From NCBI RefSeq assembly GCF_003589595.1, contig NW_020654748.1, positions 4,418,017 through 4,482,016 of the forward strand: a stretch of 64,000 nt of DNA, given 5' to 3'. The notes below the pieces were generated by a model that was not told where the DNA came from, did not search any database, and was given only the letters and a program-made list of their open reading frames with translations. Within the stretch, counting starts at the first letter, position 1; each line of letters begins with the position of its first letter. A program made the translations under genes and the position numbers. The stretch comes from Hyposmocoma kahamanoa (Eukaryota; Arthropoda; Insecta; Lepidoptera; Cosmopterigidae). Of the stretch, positions 21,809-31,990 are shown in pieces.

Positions 21809-22434
21809 CTTAGAATAATAACGCATAGAATGATAGTTTCATATCAAACGAACTGTCACAAGTCAGGCAAAAACCAAATTCATGTAGGCGTAAGCAACTT
21901 GTAACTACGCTCGTCGGCACGCACACAAATATACAAATAATGATGCCATGGAATAACATTTTCCTCAAAGGTGGGGAAATTGTATCTTGCTTAACTCATC
22001 ATTAAGTTAAAGGTGCCCACAGATTTGCCCGACATTGTCGATCAGGTGCCTACAGATGTGCTCGNNNNNNNNNNTTATTTTGATACAGAATAGCAAAATG
22101 GGGAGAAAAAAATTCGTTACTTTGCAACACTTTCGTACCTTGTTGCCGCGAAATTATTTCTCTGTTTTAGTGAATAATTACATAAAAATATGAGTTGAAA
22201 CGCATTACTTACTTGTGGAATGTGATGTTAGTGTCTATTTTTGTTTGTCTGTTCTATTTTTACACCCATTTACCGCACATTTCGTCATTTTTAGCAAAAA
22301 ATTTTGGAGCTGTTCGCGGTGCAATTTGACCTTGAGCACTAACAGCCCGCGCGCTCCTGGGAGCCCGTGTGGAAGCCTTTAACTTGCCTCACTTAGCGTG
22401 TGCGGGCTAGGTTTCTGTGCGTTATTATTCTAAG
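21809..22434 (-). mobile_element. Family E element, copy 1, with an assembly gap
   Basis: Terminal inverted repeat of 17 bp, cttagaataataacgca, at 21809-21825 and 22418-22434. It sits in a TA microsatellite, with tatatata on both sides (compatible with an 8-bp target duplication, as in copy 2). Body landmarks shared with copy 2 (57019-57381): aaacgaactgtcacaagt, ttcatgtaggc, gtggaatgtgatgttag, taccgcacatttcgtcattt, ccttgagc and gtgcgggctaggtttctg. Between about 21893 and 22150 it carries extra sequence that copy 2 lacks, and this includes the N-run. Confidence 0.85.
22065..22074. other. Assembly gap (10 N)
   Basis: Ten Ns inside the extra segment of family E copy 1, just after a short near-duplicate (ggtgcccacagatttgcccgac ... 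ggtgcctacagatgtgctcg). The gap may hide more tandem units. Confidence 1.
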
Positions 22435-22611
22435 TATATATATATATATTTGTTTCGAATACAGTCGGTGAAAACTCTCAGAATCTGTGTTCATTCATAC
22501 TTTGTATAAAAAATTTTGGAAACTAGCGCTTATAGTTCAAAATCGAGACAATGTCTCGAGAATTCATCCGTCGATCTCGATGCTCGAGCGTAAGTAAATT
22601 TTTGACATTCC

Positions 22612-23884
22612 TTGCATATATCGTATTATCTCAAAAAAACACAGTTTTATCAGGAACAATTTCAAAGTTTCTTCTAGCATTATTTCATCTGCTATTATTA
22701 TTTGGTTCTCCTCACCTATGTATTTAAAGCCTACACATTTAACAGTATTTTCGAATACGTCTTATTCTTATACAGTTTTGACAAAATTAGTAGTAGTAGT
22801 TTTGACAAAATCCTGAAATTGTTCAGAGAGCTCTATAATATTATTTCCCGTTTGAACTAAGTTTTAACTAAACTTTTCATGCTTAATTCTTTTAAATGAA
22901 AGAAGGAACAATATTCAATTCTATAAAACTCTCAATCTCAAAAAATAATCTATACCATAACAATTCGATGGAAAAAATATCCCAAAAGAGCTGTTACCTT
23001 GAAATAATCGTTTTTGTTTTAGAAATGAATATTTTTATCTAAACACATATCATAAAGTCTCTATTATGTGTTCAAAAACCGCAAATTATGACCAATATGA
23101 AGGTAAACTGTTTTGTTAGAACAAATTTCTTATCTGTGAAAATTTTATTATTGCTTCATAAATTATTACATTCAAATTTCGAACATCTCTGAAAAACAAA
23201 ATAATTTGATTTGACCTCAATTCTAATATCAGTCGAGATGAAGTTTTATACGAAATGAAATGTCAATAGCCATTGACTTACAATTATATGGACGTCGGGT
23301 CCGCGCTAAAAAGTGTCCGAACTTATAGGGCGTTAAAATCGTATACATAGCGTCATTCACGCTTTAGTCTTCGTTTGTTCGACTGACAGCGAAGCAAGCA
23401 AAATAAGACAGTACTGCGATGACATTACAATTTAAATTCAACGTTTTAGCTTTTTCATATTCCTTTACATGTCACTACGTTTAAATAGGTTGACTTGGGA
23501 CATTTTTTTTCGTGGTTTCTGTATTAGACCCGTCGTCCATTTATTTGTAAGTCAATGTCAATAGCAAACAATTTTGACAATTTCACACGTTACTTGATAT
23601 CGAACGATATGATAGTTGTGGCCGATTCTGGTTTGTCTATGAATTAAAAATAAAAACTACGGTTGTGTGACATCCGTGAGAAGAGTTTTTATTTGCCGCC
23701 ATTTCGCCAGTCGTAACAGGCGGTTCCTGAACACATTACAGAGAGCTTATAATATGTATGTATATAAAGCAGTGTATGTAACTGTATATAATTAGACATT
23801 AAAACACTCGTGAGATGTTTTAAACCCACACTCGTATTTTCATGCCTTTCATTTTGTAACAGTCACATAAACTACTATTATAAT
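22612..23884 (+). repeat. Family F repeat, copy 1
   Basis: Block-by-block inverted counterpart of 48245-49700: ggttctcctcacctatgtat, ttaaagcctacacatttaac, ttttgacaaaatcctgaaat, atgtgttcaaaaaccgcaaa, ttctaatatcagtcgagatg, cggttcctgaacacattaca, tatttcatgcctttc-type block, cataaactactatta. It also contains its own internal inverted pair (acacatatcataaa ... gtgttcaaaaaccgc at 23040-23090, opposed to gcggttcctgaacacattac at 23730-23749), so it probably derives from a foldback or TIR element. It is interrupted by the 287-bp insertion at 23271-23557. No coding frame is conserved. Confidence 0.8.
23271..23557. mobile_element. P-element-like MITE with 31-bp TIRs and 8-bp target duplication
   Basis: The terminal inverted repeats at 23271-23301 and 23527-23557 start CATTGACTTACAA and end GACG(T/A)CGGGTC, differing at few positions. 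Both sides have the 8-bp direct repeat TCAATAGC (23263-23270 and 23558-23565). The paralogous copy of the surrounding family F (48600-48650, reverse) shows the uninterrupted site. P-superfamily elements have 8-bp target duplications and TIRs of about 31 bp that start with CA; hAT elements also make 8-bp duplications. There is no coding frame, so it is non-autonomous. Confidence 0.88.
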
Positions 23885-24424
23885 ACACTAACTCTATAAT
23901 GAACACATGCTGTGTTTTCGTTTTAATACCCTGTTCAACGACTACAGCTTCTTATGTAATACTGAAAACGATTGCTCTATGTTTGGGGCCAAAATATGCA
24001 GAAAGTTCTAAGATACTTCTCTGCCTCCCGCGCCATTTCACGTCCGATCGTTATAAGCCTTTGTTCATTAGAAAGAGCTCGATTTTTTAACAGGACTGTA
24101 TTTTAAAGTAAGAAGTTCAAATTTTTGACATGATACCCTGTTCATCCAAGGCAACGATATGTTTTGACGTTAATAAAATCGACTTATTCGAAGAACAGAG
24201 TCCGATGTGATTATACAACGAAAAGAGGATAAATACGTAATCTCGTTATTCAAAATAAGATCTAGCTGTAGGTGTATTCGGAATTTTATGTATTATTTCG
24301 TTTCGGAAATATAAAATCGAACAACGGTCGACTTGATATCCACAGTTAAGAACAGCGCACAAAATGTGCAATATCCTGAGAATAAGCAATCTTGTACATA
24401 GGTCTTTGTTCTACGGATGAGTCG
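23885..24424. other. Unassigned
   Basis: The 63-codon frame at 23899-24090 has no recognisable feature. Confidence 0.45.
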
Positions 24425-24795
24425 AAATGTTAGTTAGCCTATATAGTTCCACTACTGGGCACAATCCTCTCTTCACAAATTTATTTTAAATGTAGTATGT
24501 TTTACGTTGAAGACATATTTATTTATTTCATTTATTAATTTGCCGCAGTCTGACCAGAAGTAAAGCCACGTTGCGGCCGATAAGTTTACGCGATTGTCAT
24601 AAACAGTTAGCCCATATAGTCCCGTCGGGCTAGGACTGTATATTGCGGTTTGGAAACTTTACCCACAAAATTGCCTTGCAGATGTGTGCAAGTTTTGCAA
24701 AGAAATTTCAGAAAACTCAGAGGTGTAATGTCGGATTCGTATCCACGACCCTCTGAAGAGGCGGTAGGTCAAACCATTAGATTAACACTGTTGTT
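24425..24795 (-). repeat. Degraded SINE-like repeat
   Basis: agcctatatagttccactactgggcacaatcctctct (24436-24472) and agcccatatagtcccgtcgg (24609-24628) are forms of a common lepidopteran repeat start. 24660-24795 holds cagatgtgtgcaagttttgc, gattcgtatccacgaccctc and gaggcggtaggtcaaaccat. On minus the middle block is B-box-like (ggatacgaatcc), suggesting a tRNA-related end. A scrap of the same family (cttcagaggcggtaggtcac, taagctatcacggctt) is at 25120-25187. Confidence 0.55.
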
Positions 24796-24954
24796 AAATT
24801 AACACGTTATTACAAATATCGAATATTATTTTTTGTTTTATGCTGTTTTCTATTATTCTTTGACATTTAGGTGCATTTTACTATGACCGTGGTTAACCTA
24901 TTGACTTGTTAAATTGATGTGATATTTATTTAAAAAAAAATTACATATAATTAG

Positions 24955-25096
24955 TTTTTAGTAGCAGTAGAGCTCCTTGTGAAAGAGTTCGTCCAGGTAA
25001 GCATTGCCACCTTACCTGTTTCTGCCGCCAAGCAGTAATGTGGGAGCTGTCAACTTATGTCTCAGGGTGACGAGCGCAGTGGCAGTGCCCATAAAG
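24955..25096 (-). repeat. Family A repeat, copy 6 (internally deleted)
   Basis: gtagcagtagagctccttgt, gtgaaagagttcgtccaggt, gccgccaagcagtaatgtgg, then a jump to ttatgtctcagggtgacgag and cagtggcagtgcccataaag. The central segment present in other copies is missing. Confidence 0.85.
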
Positions 25097-25479
25097 GCCG
25101 ATAAATTCGACGTGCGAGCTTAGATTTGACGACGATTTTACTTCAGAGGCGGTAGGTCACCATTAAGCTATCACGGCTTTTTTTAACGCAACAATCAGTT
25201 CTCTATTTTATATTTCCAAGGGTTGACAAATTCAAAGATGCCATTCTACTAATGAAAACAAACAACTTTTATTGTGTGGACCACAGACCACATAAATGTG
25301 GACCTTTCTGTTATGGCGAAAAGTAATTTTGTTTTTGTTGAGACGTAAAGAAATACACAATATAAAAGAAATCCACATGCTGTATTGCGGCTTAGAAAAA
25401 CGACATCTCGGTAGAAAAATATACATACAGAAAAAACCACACTATGACCCAAAGTAATAAACATATCACAAGCCCAAAA

Positions 25480-25865
25480 TTGATATTATACAATCTCAAA
25501 AGGCTGGAATGAAAGTGTCAAATTGGAAAAATTGAGGATATTGATTAGTACCTATAGGAGTACTGATTAGTACCTATATGATGTGAAAACACGACTCCTA
25601 AAAATTTTCACGAACGAAGAAAAAACAACTTACCTCGAAATTTTACAAGAAAACCGCTGTATACTACAGGTGCTTTACATATACCAATGATTTTTTTATA
25701 TCAACTGATAGAACGCGTATACGATATACATTTTTCAAATTGCTTTAATTTTGTTTGCAAAAGAATAAATTCTGAAATAATGTCAGTGTCCCTGCCGTTC
25801 GACCTGCGCTACAGAACAGATTCAGTACGGGAAATATTTGCATTCGACCTGAGGTGTAACGACTC
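25480..25865 (-). mobile_element. Family K TTAA element, copy 3
   Basis: Reverse copy of 42751-43107 and 52769-53140. Its 5' end (read on minus) gagtcgttacacctcaggtc abuts TTAA at 25866-25869; the other end is worn (tatacaatctcaaaaggctg). Conserved inside: aaaaatcattggtatatgta and aaaatttcgaggtaagtt (on minus). There is a small direct repeat tgattagtacctata at 25539 and 25563. Confidence 0.75.
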
Positions 25866-25869
25866 TTAA

Positions 25870-27690
25870 AATCTTACTGCAGTTCGCTTTCCTTATTAAT
25901 AAATATCAATTGTATAAGAATGACTCATTGATTACGGTTCTAGCCTCAAGATTTAGTAGCAGAAGAGCTTATATTAAAAGAGTTTGTGACGACCCTGGCT
26001 TCCTTCATCGTCATCCCACATTTTTATCATCCTATTTTCTGGTTCCTGGCCACTTTCCATTTTCGTTCCAATTTTAAAATTTTGAATCGTTCTCGAATTC
26101 CCTTTTCCTTCACTATTCTTGCGTTTGTTCTATCCGTCGTTACTCAATCAAAATTCTTGAAACGTGAGGGCGTGCCAATAAATCACCTTCATTTTGTTAA
26201 TTTCAAATTCAAATCATTTATTTCGGAATATTACATCCACATTATACAACTTTAAATGCTACGCCGCCTACTATTAAAATTATATAGTTGTATAGGCCCA
26301 GTATAGTTATATAGGGTCAGAATTGTGTTATATAGTTATTTTTATGGAGAGTGTTAAAGTGGATAAAGTCCATACGCGTTCATCACGGATTTATCACCTG
26401 TTTGCTACATGTCCTACGAATGCTGGCAATCGTCACCATTGTATAGGTTAAAAAAATAATAGAATAATACCATAACAATGCATTTAACGACTTTGATATT
26501 CATGGCACACGCGTTTGCATTTTCAAAAAGTTGATTATCAATAAATTTAAAAATCAGTTAACAAATAAAATTTCTTAATCAATGGGCAATTACTTATAAG
26601 AACTTTTGGTATAAATACACAGTTCGAATTTTACTTATTTTAAAAGAATGATATATATAAAATTTAAAGTTCAATTATTTAGTATTATTTAGCACAGTTA
26701 GTTATACTTGTGTATGAGTGTACATGTACGGGATGTTTCTCTAGTGGATGCATTGGCTTGGAGGTATTAACTATATTATATAAAAAAGTATATACATTAA
26801 TTGTTGTAAATGCTCTTGGAGGGGCACCTGTATATAATTATACTACTATATGTGCTCCTGATTTAGTGTTAGCATTATTTGTGAATGGTAGCACCACTGA
26901 ATTAGGAGCTCAGTAGTATTTACTAAAGTCGGAAAACTGTTTAAGTAAACTGTGGTTAACGGTGTTGGTTACTTGTTAAGTTACTATTTGTTAATTAGAG
27001 CTATGGTCTATTTACAATGTGTAACTGTTTGTTGACCCCAATAAATTAAGAAAAATCTTGTGACCCGAGCCTTCTGCAATCTCAATTCTGTAAAGCTAGG
27101 TTACATGTTTTTATTTGATTTTAATTTATTGGAAGATCAAGAGCTTTCTTACACAACAAAAACTTAAATAATGATGGAGAGCTAAGTAGAGGTCCTTAAC
27201 AAGAGACAGATATTAAGTTGAAATGAATGAGCCTTAAGTTATAATATACTTCGTGTTAATCCATTTTAAACAAAAAGTAAACAAGTCACTGACCCGACCA
27301 TAGACAGTTTTGTGATAGCCAATTGTAATGCCAACTACAAATCGATTAATTAATTAAATGAAGCGATTTGTTAAATTGAGTCATACTCGAAGTATTGGTT
27401 ATATAACATGTATAGGCATATTTAAATTTTAAAAATTTAAAATTTCCGAAATTTTGATTTTTAAATCCTTTTTCAAATCTTTATCTAATTAAAATACTCG
27501 TTCGATAGCGACTGAAATATTCGATTTACTAATCCATTACAAAAACTTCATTATTTTTTTATACGTGAAAGTGTTACTCGTTCGATTTATTGAGTGATTG
27601 CTTTAGAATTTTCACCAAACACTTTTGTTACTTTTTGTTCAAAATGGATTGGAACAGACTTTAATTAATATATTATGACAAATTCGCACT
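25870..27690. other. Unassigned AT-rich DNA
   Basis: The frames at 25986-26255 (89 codons) and 26710-26916 (68 codons) have no family resemblance; the second is followed by an AATAAA at about 27038. I see no repeat matches here, so this is the longest stretch in the left half free of recognised elements. Confidence 0.45.
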
Positions 27691-27694
27691 ACCA

Positions 27695-27943
27695 ATAAAA
27701 TAAGTACCTATTCGACAAAAAAAACAAAATACTAATAAGACGCTTTACCGACGCAACTCTAGAGTTAAAACCATCAATATGAACCTGCTTGGACAATGCA
27801 TTAAAGATGTTACTCGCACGTAAGAGATATACATTCCGCCGAAAGTTCGAAGACGCCAGAGGTACGCACAGAAGTGAATTAAATCTAAGGGTCTTTGTAG
27901 GGGCTCTAAGAGAAATCTTGGACACAATTTCCAGGGAATCCAC
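27695..27943 (-). pseudogene. LINE reverse transcriptase C-terminal fragment
   Basis: An 84-codon minus frame. The middle, LRAPTKTLRFNSLLCVPLAS, then NFRRNVYLLRASNIFNALSK and SVKRLI, follows the C-terminal pattern of non-LTR polyproteins (R-x-P, then a tyrosine-rich stretch, then F-N-x-L, then F-K-R). It is too short and truncated to place in a named clade. Assigned on pattern only. Confidence 0.5.
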
Positions 27944-28013
27944 GGCCCCAGAAGAAATATTACGTAAAATTACAAGGTCTGCAATTTATATTTTATTAAG
28001 TTTCAGTTTTAGA

Positions 28014-28295
28014 GCAGTTACACACGTCGACTTTTAGCAGCGATGCAAACGCGATGCAAGTGCGCGACTGCCTGAACTGAACGTGCGATTGTATCGCTAC
28101 TCTTGGGATTTACAGGCGTTTGCATCGATGCAATTGCGCGTTTGTATCGATCCAGTCGCGCACTTGTATCAATGCAGTCGCGCATTTGCATCGACGCAAT
28201 CGCCTATAAATCGCACGTGTAATACGTGTAGCAGCGATGCAATCACGCGTTTCACGAACGCGCGTTTGCATCGCTGCTAAAAGTGACCGTCGCTG
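28014..28295. mobile_element. MITE with a 22-bp internal tandem array
   Basis: The left end cagttacacacgtcgacttt, then tagcagcgatgcaaacgcg, is mirrored at the right by cgcgtttgcatcgctgct, aaaagtgaccgtcgctg. The interior contains four head-to-tail 22-bp units (28114-28201) of the form gcgc(g/a)tttgtatcgatgcagtc. It is GC-rich with many gcgatgcaa words. There is no transposase. Confidence 0.8.
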
Positions 28296-28334
28296 TTATT
28301 GCTAAAGAAAATCAGCGTAATTGACATTTTTTTA

Positions 28335-28757
28335 ATGAAATGTCAGTGCGCATTTGACCTCCATCTCACCTGATGGAAATTGCCCATGAGGTCGACGATG
28401 GAGCATGCACACCTAAATATTGCCTATTCACTCTCGCTTTGAAAAGGTTCAAGTTATAACGTTCAGGGAACAAGTCTGCAGGCAGGGAATTCCACTACAT
28501 AGCCGTTCACCATATAAATCTGGAAGCTTAACGTTTCGTGTGAATCTTTGGAATATCCACTATGTAGGGATGGTACACAAGCCTGCGTCTGGTTCCCCCA
28601 TGATGGAAAGGGGAAGGCGGAATTAAATAGTATAATTCCATCGCACACTCTCTGTAATATATCCTGTAAAATACCGATAAGCAGGCAACTTTGTTGTTGA
28701 GTGTGTGCGTTATTAAAAAAAAAAAAAAAAAAAACTTTACGGCGGTGTTCAAGGCTC
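28335..28757 (-). pseudogene. LINE reverse transcriptase C-terminal fragment, SINE-interrupted
   Basis: Read on minus from 28757: SLEHRRKV, then an insertion, then CLSVFYRIYYRECAMELYYL, IPPSPFHHGGTRRRLVYHPY, IVDIPKIHTKRFSFQIYMVN and VEFPACRLVP, in two alternating frames. This is the same protein segment as at 14950-15290. The 28463-28879 frame with a phenylalanine run is an artefact of the inserted T-tract. The remaining 28340-28450 (gacctccatctcacctgatg) is the 3' region. Confidence 0.8.
28690..28734 (+). mobile_element. Severely 5'-truncated SINE S1 insertion
   Basis: ttgttgagtgtgtgcgttatt followed by 20 A. The 20-odd bases equal the very 3' end of SINE S1 (34515-34538). It is flanked by aacttt on both sides (28687-28692 and the A-tail edge to 28737). 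Removing it rejoins the LINE frame ..LEHRRKV / CLSVFYR.. Confidence 0.8.
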
Positions 28758-29120
28758 CAACAACCGATCTGTGTGTACGTTTCCGTATATTCCAAAAATA
28801 TTTTGTATTTATTGTGTAATAAAGATAATATCTCTAACAATGGGGGATGTTCCATTCGGTGGTGTGGGAAAAATAGCACAACATCTAATTACAAAATAAA
28901 CGGAGTCACCTTTCAACGGTAATTAAATATTAAATATGTAATTTTCTTTAAGCTCAAGTTATACTGGTCGTGTTGAAGTGAAACAATGAACGACACCCGT
29001 CAATTGTTTCGAATTCGGGCTGGCCAATCGGAGCGCAGTTGTCACAGTAATGATTTGGCAGAATGGTTTTCAAACAAATGAAATGACATTTCGTCTCTAT
29101 TTCTGGTTATACACTTGATG
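28757..29120 (+). mobile_element. Family M THAP-bearing element, copy 3 (left end lost)
   Basis: Shares with copies 1 and 2: ccgtatattccaaaaatatt, taataaagataatatctcta, the zinc-finger start (GGCSIRWCGKN ... GVTFQR), gacacccgtcaattgtttcg, cagttgtcacagtaatgat and the right terminal repeat gtctctatttctggttata ending at 29120 (cttgatg). The left terminal repeat is missing; sequence joins the LINE fragment near 28757. The finger start keeps C-x4-C but has lost its initiator methionine context (atgggggatg out of frame). Confidence 0.8.
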
Positions 29121-29734
29121 ACAGCCAGTTACGCAATGGATAGGAATGACAAATGTAACTGTGTTGCTGTAAATTACTCAACACAATAAAACATTACAGG
29201 TAAATAGCAATTCAGATATTGTTACGTAAAAAGCTTACTCAAATAAAGCCACTAATGTTTTCCCCGTTGACAATTATTTACGCATTGTTCGTGTGCGAGA
29301 CACGTATGGCAAAAATGCTTTTTATTGCGACGAGCTTATTGAATTATGGGTCTATCTGTACCTACCTATGTTTGTTGCGATGTTTATTCATACACGCCCT
29401 CCGTATTGCTTACATGGGCGGTTTATTTTATTTATGCATTGGGATTACTGTATGAGACGTTATGTGTCGTTCCAAACCAGTAATCTTATCCCTGGGTAAC
29501 CAATTTACATATATATTTTAAAGGTGAGAAAGGTTGCCTCTCAATCATTTCTCAATTAAGGGGCGGACGGTTTCAATTCCAGTGGCGGCATATACCTTCA
29601 CACCGGGACAATTGCTTCAGTAATAATAATAGATAATAATAATAGAATAAATAATAATTGCTTCAGTCCGGTCGTGTATGTAGTACTGCTGCGACTTATG
29701 GGATGGCTCTAAACACGGACTGGATTCCAACCCT
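29121..29734. other. Unassigned; small AT microsatellite
   Basis: The frames at 29219-29499 show no features. 29609-29650 is a taataatagata-type microsatellite with a duplicated attgcttcagt on each side (29610 and 29656). Confidence 0.5.
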
Positions 29735-29940
29735 ATGTTGTGGGTATTCCCAGGATTCGCACGAAGCATTTCGCTTCCATATTTATATGGCGAGCGGCTA
29801 GGGAGTGCAATTTTCTGCCTGTGGTCTTGTTTCCCGAACGCTATAATTTGGACCTTTTCAAGGCGAGAGTGAATAGATATTATTTATGTGTGCATGCTGC
29901 ATCGACGACCTCATCGTCACTTTCCATCAGGTGAGATGGA
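29735..29940 (+). pseudogene. LINE reverse transcriptase C-terminal fragment
   Basis: A 64-codon frame with PRIRTKHFASIFIWRAAREC, then NFLPVVLFPERYNLDLFKAR and VNRYYL: the typical last 50 residues of a jockey/CR1-like polyprotein (aromatic-R-A-R-E-x-N-x-L-P, then F-P-x-x-Y-N, then F-K-x-R-V-N). It is followed by the conserved cctcatcgtcactttccatc, aggtgagatggag 3' segment shared with 35490-35640 and, inverted, with 6453 and 28340. Confidence 0.8.
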
Positions 29941-29943
29941 GAT

Positions 29944-30030
29944 CTGAGTGGCACTGCAACTGTTATGGACAGGCGTGAAACTTACCATTAGGCGTACGAC
30001 TAGTTCGTCCCGTCACTTGATATTTAAAAA
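29944..30030 (-). repeat. Family A repeat, copy 7 (end only)
   Basis: gtggcactgcaactgttatg, cttaccattaggcgtacgac, tagttcgtcccgtcacttga, then an A-run. 30034-30085 (gctctctcttcagaggagac, ccgtgcccaccagtggcctt) is a different repeat end of the 'RTE-like tail' type. Confidence 0.75.
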
Positions 30031-30479
30031 AAGTGGGCTAGCTCTCTCTTCAGAGGAGACCCGTGCCCACCAGTGGCCTTATAATGGGTCGATAATGACA
30101 TTAATGTGACGTATACTCGAGATATGGGGATGTAAGGAAGCAATCACCACCTAAGCTCCTAATGTCAAGCTCACCTGCACGTGGTACATCCTGCAGTAAC
30201 TAACGAGGCTCTGGCGACCGGTCGATGGCGGTATAGCCCTTCCCATAATGACACAGTAAAATTTACTAGCCACTGACGGGCAGCAGTGTCGGTGGTGTAA
30301 AACACTGTGTCCTGCGATCTCCAACGCGCATGCCCAGCGTGGAGATTATGGGCCCCCAAACCCCACAAATGAACGGCACAACACAGGAAAGGCCCCTAGT
30401 TCCCGGCCGCCACGCTATTCCTGGTCACGGTGGCGGCCATAGTAACGGCGGGGCAGGGGATGCTAAGAATCACCGGGCT

Positions 30480-31990
30480 GCCTCAGGCTACCTAAAACAA
30501 CTGACCCTGGCATCGTTTAATGGACGAACTCTGAGGCTTGATGAACACCTAGCACAGTTGAAAGTGGAGCTAGAGAACATAAGGTGGCATATTCTGGGCC
30601 TATGCGAAGTCCGAAGAGAGGGAGAGGGTACTATTACCCTGGATTCTTCTGTACTTCCGCGAAGGTGATCAACCATCCCAGAGCGGCGTAGGATTCCTTG
30701 TCAACAGGGCCCTCTCTAGCAACGTTGAGGAGATCTCTAGTGTATCGATCAGTGTAGCGTACCTTATACTTCGGCTATCAAAAAGTATAGCTTGAAGATT
30801 GTACACGTCTACGCGCCGACCTCGACACATTTAGATGACGAAGTGGAAGGTATGTACGAGGACATATAAGAGCCTTACACAACACCACCAAGGCCCACTT
30901 CGACGTTGTTATGGGGAACTTTAACGCTAAAGTGGGACTCCAGAATCTCAACGAATCTCTAACCGCTCACGCGATACATGCGGCCGTAGACGCATACCAC
31001 ACCTAGTGGTGCCGGTGATGATTTTATACCGATTTATCGGATATCGAAGTCATAACAGGTAAAAAAACTAATATTAATTGCTATTTCGGTAACTACTCTA
31101 GCAAACCATAAAGTTTTTAATGCCTGGGTCTGTCATTTAAAAAAAATAGACAACCTCAAAAATACGTCACGACAATTGTGTGTGTTATTGTTTGGGCTGG
31201 TGATTTCGGTGTTTATTTATTGAAAACATACCGTAAGTAGCGTTTTTTAAGTTTACCCTGAATATAAATGATTATAATCTATACTTTAAGGAGTAATTTC
31301 ATGGTAAACGTTAGAACCACTCAAACGTAATATTATCATATTTATTCAAGTACACCAAAAATTTCATTAGTGCTTTTTAAGTGCAGGATTTGCGGTATAT
31401 TACTGCATTTTATTTGAGATGTTTTTGTTGGTAGTACGGTGGGTATTTATTTAACAATGCAGAATAATAATTTTTATTTATAAAAACTTGTATTTAAACT
31501 GAATCCTTTTCTAATTTGCGAAACCAAATAGCCGCCATTTTGCGGTAGGAGGAGCGCATCGCGTGAACGGCTAATAGGTCCACATGGTTATGGAAGTAGG
31601 AATCACAGGGAGCAGATGCTGATCAACTTCCTTGAGAGAGAGGGGCTCGTCTTGATGAACTCGTTCTTTAAGAAGAAGCCTCAAAGGAAGTGGACATGGC
31701 AAAGCCCCGACGCTGTGACCAAAAATGAGATTGACATCATCTTGGCGGATAAACGGCATATATTCAGAGACGTCTCCGTGGTCAGCAGGTTTAATACCGG
31801 ATCTGATCACCGACTCGTACGAGGCTCTCTGAATATCGATCTCAAACTAGCAAGACGCCGCTTGATGAAATCCACGCTCCGGCCTAATCCACTCCAGATC
31901 ATAACGGGCACCGATAAGTTTCAGAAACTTCTCGAGCAAAGATTCGTTGAATTGGAACCAACTGATGACGTTGTTTGGATAAAACGTTGA
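30480..31990 (+). pseudogene. RTE endonuclease domain, split and mutated
   Basis: APE-type endonuclease that would nick target DNA to prime reverse transcription. In order: LTLASFNGRTL (30500), IRWHILGLCEVRREG (catalytic E region, about 30580), a frameshift, GVGFLVNRALSSNVEEISS, VAYLILRLS, VYAPTSTHLDDEVE, a frame change, and VMGNFNAKVGLQNLNESL (30907-30961). The nested element follows, then IGPHGYGSRNHREQMLINFL (31572 on), NEIDIILADKRHIF and NTGSDHRLV (SDH catalytic histidine). The GDFN motif reads GNFN: the conserved aspartate is asparagine. Frame breaks, the D-to-N change and the insertion all argue for a dead enzyme. Confidence 0.9.
30962..31571. mobile_element. 610-bp TA-flanked element nested in the RTE
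   Basis: Imperfect terminal inverted repeats: left ACCGCTCACGCGATAC, right ATCGCGTGAACGGC (complement GCCGTTCACGCGAT). TA at 30960-30961 and 31572-31573. Removing the element plus one TA rejoins the endonuclease reading frame without loss of a base (..NESL then IGPHGYG..). The interior is AT-rich and non-coding. It is a non-autonomous DNA transposon of the Tc1/mariner target-site type. Confidence 0.93.

Noticed and set aside
28463..28879. 138-codon minus-strand frame with a phenylalanine run
   Set aside because: The run is the poly(A) tail of a small SINE insertion; the flanking parts are LINE remnant and family M sequence in mixed frames.
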